57,923 nucleotides of DNA from Oscillospiraceae bacterium (GTDB lineage Bacteria; Bacillota; Clostridia; Oscillospirales; Oscillospiraceae): positions 1-57,923 of the forward strand of contig CACZPK010000008.1 in NCBI GenBank assembly GCA_902783035.1, written 5' to 3'. Under the pieces are notes generated by a model. It saw nothing but the letters and a program-made list of their open reading frames with translations. It was not told the DNA's origin and ran no database searches. The position numbers and the translations under genes were made by a program. Every line of letters begins with the position of its first letter. Position 1 is the stretch's first letter. Below, piece after piece: positions 51,828 through 57,923 of the stretch.

Positions 51828-53006
51828 ATGGAACGCTGCGATGTCAACACACCCGTTACCTTTCAAAAGGGCTACTGGCGGTTCTGCCCGCAGGCAAATT
51901 TCAATTTCCAGCTCAATCGCGTCATTATGTGGGACGGTGGGCGCAAGGAGGACATCGACAAGATCGGCGCGTCCGTTGTCAGCAGTGAATCGTGGGTACG
52001 CGCGATGCGCCGGCTTGCGGATGAGGCGCACGCCGAGGGGCGGACGCAGCATGAGATTGCCTACCGCCGCATGACCGAGTTTTTCATGTACGACAGCGAT
52101 CCGGACAAGCGCAAGACCTATGAGGATGCCGCCGCGCTGTTTTACGACTATTACGGCGACTATTTCGACCGCGGCATCGTCACACGCGCGCAGGTGCCGT
52201 ATGGCAGCGGGTATCTGCCCGTGATGACCGCGAAGGCAAAGGGCGAGCGTGTCGATACCGTCCTGCTCCACGGCGGCAACGACAGCTATTTTGAAGAGTT
52301 TTTCTTCGCCATGCTCTATCTTGCCGAGCGCGGCTTTGACGTCTATCTCTTCGAGGGCCCCGGTCAGGGCGGCGTACTGCGCGTGCAGGACATGAAGTTC
52401 GACTACCGGTGGGAAAAGCCTACGTCTGCGGTGCTGGACTATTTCGGATTGAACGACGTGACGATCATCGGCGCGTCGCTCGGCGGGTATCTCGCTCCGC
52501 GTGCCGCGGCGTTTGAGCCGCGCATCAAACGTGTGGTCGGCTGGTCGATCTTCCCGGATTTCTTCGACGTCGTCATCGCTGACCATCCCGGCGTAATGCG
52601 CTCCGCCATCGGCGGGATCTTCAAGCTCGGACTCGGTAAAGCGATGAACAGAATGTACGACAAGATGATGGAAAAGGACGAGCTGGTGCGCTGGAACCTG
52701 CTGCACGGGATGTACGCCTATGACGCGAAAACGCCGGACGAGTACATCCGGCGCATCCGCAAGTTCACGCTCAAGGGCATCGCCGACAGGATCACGCAGG
52801 ACGTGCTGATCCTCGGCGCGCGGGAGGACCATTTCATCATGCCGAAGCTGTTCCATGAGGAATACGACCTGCTCACGAACGTCCGCTCGCTGACGCTGAG
52901 CCTCATGACCGACCGGCAGGACGCGGGCGCGCACTGCAACGTCGGCAACACGAAGCTGACGCTCGACACGATGGCGGACTGGATCGCGCGCACAAAGGCG
53001 GTGTGA
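51828..53006 (+). CDS. Alpha/beta hydrolase (FrsA-like)
   Basis: This 392-residue enzyme has a helical N-terminal cap (residues 1-130) and an alpha/beta core with VLLHGGNDSYFEEFF, the nucleophile elbow IIGASLGGYLA and late catalytic Asp and His candidates in LGAREDHFIMP and GAHCNVGN. It resembles the FrsA/dihydroxypseudooxynicotine hydrolase group. The substrate is unknown; an ester-bearing metallophore is one option given the location. GGGAGGAG precedes the ATG. Confidence 0.85.
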   Translation: MERCDVNTPVTFQKGYWRFCPQANFNFQLNRVIMWDGGRKEDIDKIGASVVSSESWVRAMRRLADEAHAEGRTQHEIAYRRMTEFFMYDSDPDKRKTYEDAAALFYDYYGDYFDRGIVTRAQVPYGSGYLPVMTAKAKGERVDTVLLHGGNDSYFEEFFFAMLYLAERGFDVYLFEGPGQGGVLRVQDMKFDYRWEKPTSAVLDYFGLNDVTIIGASLGGYLAPRAAAFEPRIKRVVGWSIFPDFFDVVIADHPGVMRSAIGGIFKLGLGKAMNRMYDKMMEKDELVRWNLLHGMYAYDAKTPDEYIRRIRKFTLKGIADRITQDVLILGAREDHFIMPKLFHEEYDLLTNVRSLTLSLMTDRQDAGAHCNVGNTKLTLDTMADWIARTKAV

Positions 53007-53007
53007 G

Positions 53008-53292
53008 ATGCCTTTTCAGTACCACATCGAAAAGAACACCGTGCAGGAGACGCTGGTGATCCCGCTGTTTGCGCGCAAGACCTGCTCGGAGCGCTATCCG
53101 TCGCTTTTCTCCGATCCCGAGGCGGAGCGCGTCTGCGCCTCGCTTGATTATGACTTTGCATCCCGTGAAAAGAAGATGCGCGGCTACCGCGACATTTCGC
53201 GCAAGTTGGGATTGATCCACAGGCAGATGCTCAGATTCTGCGACAACGCGGTCAACATGAAGATTGTTAAAATCAGCTTTCGGGAGGGATGA
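53008..53292 (+). pseudogene. TcmP/LCM-type methyltransferase with an in-frame internal deletion
   Basis: The 94-residue frame starts like this family (KNTVQETLVIPLFARKTCSE, YPSLFSDPEAERVCASLDYD) and ends like it (MLRFCDNAVNMKIVKISF). The SAM-binding centre of about 180 residues is missing. The gene follows the hydrolase by one base and its stop overlaps the next gene, so translation coupling persists although the enzyme must be dead. Confidence 0.75.
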
Positions 53293-53999
53293 TCATGCGG
53301 GCGGATTACAAAAAACGGGTGCCGAAAGCGCTTGCCGCCGCATGCGGCATCGGTATTGCAGCGTATGCCGTTTCGCGGCGCGGCAAGCAGAAAAAGAAAA
53401 GCGACATCTGGAACTTCTATGCGCCGGTCTACAACCTTTTTATGAGGATGGATCGCGCGCTCTATGATGAGATGTACCGCCGTATCCGCATTGCGGTTGC
53501 CGGTAAGCGTGTGCTGGAACTCTGCACGGGCACAGGGTTGATCGCCAAGCACGTTGCGTCTGCTGCCTCGGAGATGATTGCCACCGACTTTGCGGAGAAG
53601 ATGCTCGCCGAGGCGCGCAAGGGCGACGTGCCGGCGAACCTAACCTTCCGGCAGGCGGACGCAACTGCACTGCCCTTTGCGGATGGCAGCTTCGACGCGG
53701 TCATCATCTCCAACGCGCTGCACATCATCCCGCAGCCGGAAAAGGCGCTCAATGAGATACGGCGTGTGCTGCGGCCGGGAGGTTTTCTGATTGCTCCGAA
53801 CTTTGTCCACAAGGAAGGCGATTTGCAATCGGGCATATGGGCGAAGCTGCTCACCACTGCGGGTATCGTTTTTGCGGTGGCATGGGACGCGGAAAGCTAT
53901 CCGGCGTTTCTGGAACAAAACGGCTGGCGCGTGCGTGAGAAGGCGGTACTGGAGGCGAGCATCCCGCTGGTGTATACCGAATGCGAGGCGGCGGAATGA
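53289..53999 (+). CDS. Membrane-anchored SAM-dependent methyltransferase
   Basis: This 236-residue protein has an N-terminal hydrophobic stretch (ALAAACGIGIAAYAVS) followed by a Methyltransf_11 domain: VLELCTGTGLIAKHV, ATDFAEKML, ALPFADGSFDAVIISNALH and RVLRPGG. It may methylate a lipid-like or quinone-like substrate at the membrane. Two starts (ATGATCATG) are close together near 53289. Confidence 0.85.
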   Translation: MIMRADYKKRVPKALAAACGIGIAAYAVSRRGKQKKKSDIWNFYAPVYNLFMRMDRALYDEMYRRIRIAVAGKRVLELCTGTGLIAKHVASAASEMIATDFAEKMLAEARKGDVPANLTFRQADATALPFADGSFDAVIISNALHIIPQPEKALNEIRRVLRPGGFLIAPNFVHKEGDLQSGIWAKLLTTAGIVFAVAWDAESYPAFLEQNGWRVREKAVLEASIPLVYTECEAAE

Positions 54000-54100
54000 A
54001 AATGACGCTGCTGTTGTCAGCGGTGATGACGGCGAGCCCTTTTCTGATGCTCTATGCAGCCATTGCCCTGATACAGGATAGGAAGTTTTTCACCTTTTGA
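53996..54100 (+). CDS. Predicted 34-residue membrane peptide
   Basis: The start overlaps the stop of the methyltransferase gene (ATGA). The product is one hydrophobic helix (LLLSAVMTASPFLMLYAAIA) with a short basic tail. Coupled translation and composition support it, but no family is recognised. Confidence 0.45.
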   Translation: MKMTLLLSAVMTASPFLMLYAAIALIQDRKFFTF

Positions 54101-54161
54101 AGGAATAGACAAGCGTTTCCGACAGGATGAAAAAAGTCAAAAACGGAGGGAAACGTGACTT

Positions 54162-54257
54162 ATGAAGATGAACATGAAAATGAGGGACAGAGTTGTCTTA
54201 TACGTCTTTTTAGCGATCGGCGCGGCGGTTTTGCTGAGCAGCTGCCTGCGGTTGTAA
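54162..54257 (+). CDS. Predicted 31-residue membrane peptide
   Basis: A CGGAGGG site stands 10-12 bases before the ATG. The product has a basic start (MKMNMKMRDR), then one helix (VVLYVFLAIGAAVLLSSC). It may be a small lipoprotein-like or membrane peptide. No family is recognised. Confidence 0.45.
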   Translation: MKMNMKMRDRVVLYVFLAIGAAVLLSSCLRL

Positions 54258-54324
54258 TGCTTGAGCGGACGCACGTCCGTGAGGGACTTTTGCCCGCATT
54301 GCAGCAAGAAAAACGAATAACCCC

Positions 54325-54410
54325 TTGACAAATCAAGTAAGTTACCTTAAACTTACATCAAGAAAGAGCCGAGCGGCTTTTTCTTTTGTTGAGAAGTTAG
54401 CGTAAGGTAA
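54325..54410 (+). promoter_or_regulatory. Promoter, leader hairpin and DtxR-type boxes before the DUF2325 gene
   Basis: TTGACA (54325-54330), a 17-bp spacer and TAAACT (54348-54353). GTAAG...CTTAC (54337-54356) is a near-palindrome over the -10 region, and TTAG-CGTAAG-GTAA lies at 54397-54410. Between them AAAGAGCC-GAGC-GGCTTTTTC (54364-54382) with T-rich tail forms a terminator-like hairpin. Confidence 0.65.
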
Positions 54411-54426
54411 CAAGGGAGGAGACCGT

Positions 54427-54720
54427 ATGAGCGTTGTGATCGTCGGCGGGAACGAGCGCATGGAGCGGCAGTACCGTGAGCTGTGCGAGGCGTACCGCTG
54501 TGAGGCGAAAGTCTATACGAAGGAATCCGGCATGAGCGGCAAGGTTGGCTCGCCCGATCTGCTGGTGCTGTTCACCGGCACGATGTCCCACAAGATGCTC
54601 CAGGGTACGCTGCGCGCGATCAAAGGCAAGGACATGGTCGTCGCGCGCTCGCATTCCAGCTCAATGGCAGCGCTGCGCGGTATTTTGGAGCAGCACGCGG
54701 CGGGGGTGAAATCAGCGTGA
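54427..54720 (+). CDS. DUF2325 family protein
   Basis: This is a 97-residue Rossmann-like protein. The start SVVIVGGNERMERQYRELCE and the VLFTGTMSHKML and VVARSHSSSMAALRGIL stretches agree with DUF2325, a family frequent beside feo genes. Function is unknown. GGGAGGAG precedes the ATG. Confidence 0.87.
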   Translation: MSVVIVGGNERMERQYRELCEAYRCEAKVYTKESGMSGKVGSPDLLVLFTGTMSHKMLQGTLRAIKGKDMVVARSHSSSMAALRGILEQHAAGVKSA

Positions 54721-54752
54721 AGGTACACGCAGATTTCAAATAATACCGTTTT

Positions 54753-54786
54753 TGCTCGCCGCTTGTGCGGCAACCGCAAAACATGG
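54753..54786 (+). repeat. Repeated intergenic element, copy 2 of 2
   Basis: Second copy of the block at 51251-51284. Here it ends in the GGAGG ribosome site of the DUF3793 gene, so folding could control translation. Confidence 0.6.
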
Positions 54787-54795
54787 AGGAATAAA

Positions 54796-55347
54796 ATGTC
54801 GGAAGAATATCTGGTTTGGCAAGCCGCGCCGACGCTGGCGGGGCTGAAGACGGGAAATCTGTTTCCCTGCAAATATGAGGACTATGAGCAGCTCAAGCAT
54901 GAGATTTGCGCGGTGAATCGCCAGCTCTGCAAGAAGGGGCTGCGGCTCATTCCGCTGCGGCGCACGTCCACGCAGGCGCTTTTGTATCTTTACCGCCCGG
55001 CCAGACTGCGCGCCGACCTCTCCGCGCCGGAGGCTGCGGCAATCTTGAAGCGCGAGGGCTACGGCGACTGTTGCGAGGAGCATTGCCTCCACGAGCTGAT
55101 GCGCCGCTTGCAGCGCTTTGAGGACTTCCCACACGAGATCGGCTTGTTTTTGAGCTATCCGCCGGAGGACGTGCGCGGTTTCATCGAGCATAAGGGGCAC
55201 GACAGCAAGTGCGACGGCTGCTGGAAGGTCTACGGCGACGAAAATCTGGCGCGCGAGCTGTTCCGCAAGTATAAGGCATGTACCGCCAGCTATTGCAGGC
55301 GAAAGGCCGCGGGTGCTCCCGTGGACCAGCTTGCGGTGGCGGGGTAA
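54796..55347 (+). CDS. DUF3793 family protein
   Basis: This 183-residue Cys-rich protein (for example GDCCEEHCLHELM, IGLFLSYPPEDV, CDGCWKVYG) fits DUF3793, a family found in Clostridia near feo and flavodoxin genes. Role unknown; the cysteines suggest a metal site. The ATG at 54796 has GGAGG nine bases upstream. A repeated 30-base element sits just before it (see repeat). Confidence 0.88.
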   Translation: MSEEYLVWQAAPTLAGLKTGNLFPCKYEDYEQLKHEICAVNRQLCKKGLRLIPLRRTSTQALLYLYRPARLRADLSAPEAAAILKREGYGDCCEEHCLHELMRRLQRFEDFPHEIGLFLSYPPEDVRGFIEHKGHDSKCDGCWKVYGDENLARELFRKYKACTASYCRRKAAGAPVDQLAVAG

Positions 55348-55372
55348 ATTTCAACATTTGGAGGAATACAAC

Positions 55373-55795
55373 ATGAGTAAGGTAGCAGTCGTTTATTGGA
55401 GCGGCACCGGCAACACGGAGGCAATGGCGAACGCGGTCGCGGACGGCGCGCGCAAGGCGGGCGCGACGGCGGAGGTCTTTGCGGTCGGCGATTTCTCCGC
55501 CAATCAGGTGAAGGATTACGACGCAATTGCGTGGGGCTGCTCGGCGCAGGGCGACGAGACGCTGGAGGAGTACGAGTTCGAGCCGAAGTTTGACGAGTGC
55601 GCGAGCGCTCTTTCGGGCAAGAAGGTAGCGCTCTTCGGCTCCTACGGATGGGGCGACGGCGCGTGGATGCGCTCGTGGGAGGAAAAGTGCTCGCAAAAGG
55701 GCGTCAGCCTTGCCGCAGAGAGCGTGATCTGCAACGAAGCGCCCGATGACGATGGCGTCGCGAGGTGTGCGGCGCTCGGCGCAGCGCTGGCATAA
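55373..55795 (+). CDS. Flavodoxin
   Basis: This 140-residue FMN protein has the phosphate loop VVYWSGTGNTEAMAN at its start and later GCSAQGDETLEE and LFGSYGWGDGAWM loops that hold the isoalloxazine ring. It can replace ferredoxin when iron is short, which suits its place in a metal-controlled island. GGAGG precedes the ATG at 55373. Confidence 0.93.
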   Translation: MSKVAVVYWSGTGNTEAMANAVADGARKAGATAEVFAVGDFSANQVKDYDAIAWGCSAQGDETLEEYEFEPKFDECASALSGKKVALFGSYGWGDGAWMRSWEEKCSQKGVSLAAESVICNEAPDDDGVARCAALGAALA

Positions 55796-55804
55796 AACAA
55801 CAAG

Positions 55805-55831
55805 GGCGGCGGGAACGACACCCGCCGCCTT
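55805..55831 (+). terminator. Hairpin between flavodoxin and ZIP genes
   Basis: GGCGGCGGG and CCCGCCGCC, a 9-bp stem around seven bases, with only two Ts after it. It is a possible partial terminator. Confidence 0.5.
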
Positions 55832-55853
55832 CCGCACAACGGGAGGGCTAACA

Positions 55854-56630
55854 ATGGAAGTATGCAGCGGCCTGCTGCTCCCGTTTCTGGGGACGACGCT
55901 CGGCTCGGCGTGTGTGTTTTTCATGAAGCGCGACATGAGCAGGCTGCTCCAGCGCGCTTTGCAGGGCTTCGCAGCGGGCGTGATGGTCGCCGCCTCGATT
56001 TGGAGCCTGCTAATCCCGGCGATGGAGCAATCGGTCGGGATGGGGGCGCTCTCGTTCGTCCCGGCGGTCGTCGGATTCTGGGTCGGCATCCTGTTTTTGC
56101 TGCTGCTCGACCGCAGCATACCGCATCTGCACCTTGTCAGCGGCGCGGCGGAGGGTCCGGGGAGCCGCCTTGCCAAGACCACGCTGCTCGTGCTGGCGGT
56201 CACACTCCACAACATCCCGGAGGGCATGGCGGTCGGCGTCGTGTACGCGGGATATCTCGCGGGCAACGCGGGCATTTCGGCGCTCGGTGCACTCTCGCTC
56301 GCGCTGGGAATCGCCATTCAGAACTTCCCAGAAGGCGCGATCATCTCCATGCCGCTGACGGCGGAGGGCGTGAGCAAAAAGCGGGCGTTTTGGTACGGCA
56401 CGCTCTCCGGCGCGGTGGAGCCGCTCGGCGCGCTGCTGACGATCCTGTTCGCGCGGCTGGTCGTGCCGGCGCTTCCCTATCTTCTGAGCTTCGCCGCCGG
56501 CGCGATGGTCTACGTCGTGGTCGAGGAGCTGATCCCCGAGATGTCGGAGGGTAAACACTCCAACGTCGGCACGGTGCTGTTTGCGGCGGGCTTCACGCTG
56601 ATGATGGCGCTTGACGTGGCGCTGGGATAA
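55854..56630 (+). CDS. ZIP family metal transporter
   Basis: This 258-residue permease has eight helices. The ZIP metal sites are TLHNIPEGMAVGV and GIAIQNFPEGAII; the M1/M2 residues H, N, E and E are present, as in GufA/ZupT proteins that take up Zn2+, Fe2+ or Mn2+. GGGAGGG lies before the ATG at 55854. Confidence 0.93.
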   Translation: MEVCSGLLLPFLGTTLGSACVFFMKRDMSRLLQRALQGFAAGVMVAASIWSLLIPAMEQSVGMGALSFVPAVVGFWVGILFLLLLDRSIPHLHLVSGAAEGPGSRLAKTTLLVLAVTLHNIPEGMAVGVVYAGYLAGNAGISALGALSLALGIAIQNFPEGAIISMPLTAEGVSKKRAFWYGTLSGAVEPLGALLTILFARLVVPALPYLLSFAAGAMVYVVVEELIPEMSEGKHSNVGTVLFAAGFTLMMALDVALG

Positions 56631-56644
56631 AATGCGGAAGACAT

Positions 56645-56674
56645 TTGACACAGCAAGGGCTATTGTGCTATGCT
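56645..56674 (+). promoter_or_regulatory. Promoter for DtxR-family repressor 2
   Basis: TTGACA (56645-56650), an 18-bp spacer and TATGCT (56669-56674). No exact TTAG-N6-CTAA box is seen here. Confidence 0.6.
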
Positions 56675-56733
56675 AATCAAACTTGAACGAGCCTTGCACG
56701 CAATAAAGCAGAAGCAACTACGAGGTGATGGGT

Positions 56734-57135
56734 ATGATGGTGCTGCAGGAATCCGGTGAGATGTATCTGGAGACGATCTACGTTCTCTCTCAGAAGAGCG
56801 ACTATGTTCGTTCCATCGACGTCGGCGAGGAGCTGAATTTCTCACGCCCGAGTGTCAGCCGAGCCATCCATATTTTGGAGGAGGGCGGTTTTTTAACGAT
56901 TGAGAACGGCGGCGCGCTTCGCTTGACGGAGCTTGGTCGGGAGTACGCTGAGAAGATCTACGAGCGGCACACGATCCTGACCAAGTGCTTTGTCGCGCTC
57001 GGCGTGGATCAGGAGATCGCTGTGAAAGACGCCTGCCGCATCGAACACATCATCAGCGACGAGTGCTTCGCCGCGCTCAAGCAGCACTTTGCGGAGATGG
57101 GAGGCAAGGCGAACCAGCCGGCTGTGGCACAATAA
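56734..57135 (+). CDS. DtxR-family metal-dependent repressor 2
   Basis: This 133-residue regulator is a paralogue of the one at 47623. Expected primary-site ligands are all present in DtxR order: Met10 (EMYLETIY), Cys101, Glu104 and His105 (CRIEH); His79 of the ancillary site is also seen, but the partner positions are not. With its intact metal site it is the better candidate for binding the TTAG-N6-CTAA boxes. GAGGTG precedes the ATG at 56734. Confidence 0.9.
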   Translation: MMVLQESGEMYLETIYVLSQKSDYVRSIDVGEELNFSRPSVSRAIHILEEGGFLTIENGGALRLTELGREYAEKIYERHTILTKCFVALGVDQEIAVKDACRIEHIISDECFAALKQHFAEMGGKANQPAVAQ

Positions 57136-57177
57136 GGACGCGAAGGCTTCATAGGACGCATCATCCCTTAGATGTCG

Positions 57178-57923
57178 GCAAGAATACAACAATTGACCTG
57201 AAAGGATATACGCTTACAACAATTGGCATCATTATACGGAATGGCGCAACTCTGACGATCAACTCGACGGGAAACAGCAGGACGATAAAGGCGCCGAATG
57301 ACGATATAGGATGCCTGATTTGGATACAGGACAACAGCCATGTGATTCTGAATAGCGGCACCCTTACCCGCGACAGCACCGAATCCTCCATCGTGGATTT
57401 TTGCGGGGCGTCAAATGCCACCTTTGTGATGAACGGCGGAAAAATAACCGGAAATGCTTTTGAGGGCGCGCTTCGTTTGGTCAATAACTGCACCTTTACC
57501 ATGACCGGCGGAGAAATTACCGGAGTACAGACGCGCGATCCTTATAATTTCAGAGGCGTTATCAATATGGCCGGTTCGACCATAGATGCGCCGATGACAA
57601 ACAGCGCCGTTGCGACCGCAATCTATACGCTCACAACCCCGACCACCCCGAGCAGCAGCGATGACGACAGCGGCTACGACGATGACCGCGGCGGTTCGTC
57701 CTCCGGCGGTGGCAGCAACACGTCGGGCGGCAACAGCAACAGCACCGACAACGGCACAGTCGAGGGTACCAAGACCGAGACGGTCACGGATGCAAGCGGC
57801 AACGTGACGGAGACAACGGTCACGGAAAGCGTCGGCACGGTTGAAACCGCAACGGACGGCACCAAGACCACCACGACCACCAACACCGCCGTCACGACGA
57901 ACGCCGCGACAGGTGAGCAGACC
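57178..57923 (+). pseudogene. Surface protein fragment, N-terminus missing (runs off the window)
   Basis: An open frame without a usable start encodes a beta-helix-like region (NTTIDLKGYTLTTIG, FVMNGGKITGNAF, FTMTGGEITGV), then a Ser/Gly/Asp linker (SSDDDSGYDDDRGG) and Thr-rich repeats (TETVTDASGNVTETTVTES). The signal peptide and first part are absent; the frame is simply fused after the regulator gene. Lower GC and different codon use hint at a separate origin. It may be a 5'-deleted gene. Confidence 0.6.

Overview
The window looks like a chromosome piece from a GC-rich, spore-forming member of the Clostridia, most likely an Oscillospiraceae-type gut anaerobe. This rests on gene content and order: spoIIID, yqfC-yqfD-phoH-ybeY-era-yqzL-recO-mutS2, a YlbJ/SpoVV-like spore gene, SLH-domain surface proteins, and sigma-A-type promoters (TTGACA/TATAAT, 16-18 bp apart). 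I cannot name the species from sequence alone.

Positions 1-39.3 kb are mostly intact housekeeping DNA. The layout is: the end of a nucleoside-type ABC importer (1-2437); spore and RNA/DNA maintenance genes (2509-13057); HPr and uvrC (13259-15496); a 3D-domain wall enzyme; two half-size TSUP permeases; a YihY-TrkA-TrkH operon; a LysM/DUF3089 hydrolase; mgtE; an M29 aminopeptidase; a gamma-carbonic-anhydrase-like protein; a pseudouridine kinase with a C39-like partner; an LCP/transglutaminase/SpoIIID group; a phosphodiester glycosidase; a nucleotidyltransferase; a 0.8-kb gene-poor stretch; tex; and a DUF1846 gene. The end of era is repeated in tandem as 150-bp units.

A tRNA-Val(GAC) at 39194-39269 marks a sharp change. 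From there to the right edge lies an iron/metal island. It holds feoA-feoA-feoB, an FeoB-associated Cys-rich protein, a P1B-type ATPase with an unusual SCALK membrane motif next to a DUF6110 protein, a ZIP transporter, a flavodoxin, DUF2325 and DUF3793 proteins, several SAM methyltransferases, a thiazoline-carboxylate-hydrolase-like protein, an IrtAB/YbtPQ-like ABC pair, and two DtxR-family repressors. Boxes of the form TTAG-N6-CTAA, the core of the DtxR/IdeR operator, sit in or beside the promoters, in clusters of three before feoA and before the DUF6110 gene. I read the island as one metal-responsive regulon, possibly a ferrosome-like (fez) iron-storage locus combined with uptake of a thiazoline-type metallophore. 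That reading is inference.

Several island genes keep both termini but have lost their middles: both ABC genes, an alpha/beta hydrolase and a TcmP/LCM-type methyltransferase. A Rossmann protein, an aminotransferase and a surface protein are also truncated. The island is therefore either decaying through short-repeat deletions or carries assembly errors. Read mapping would decide.
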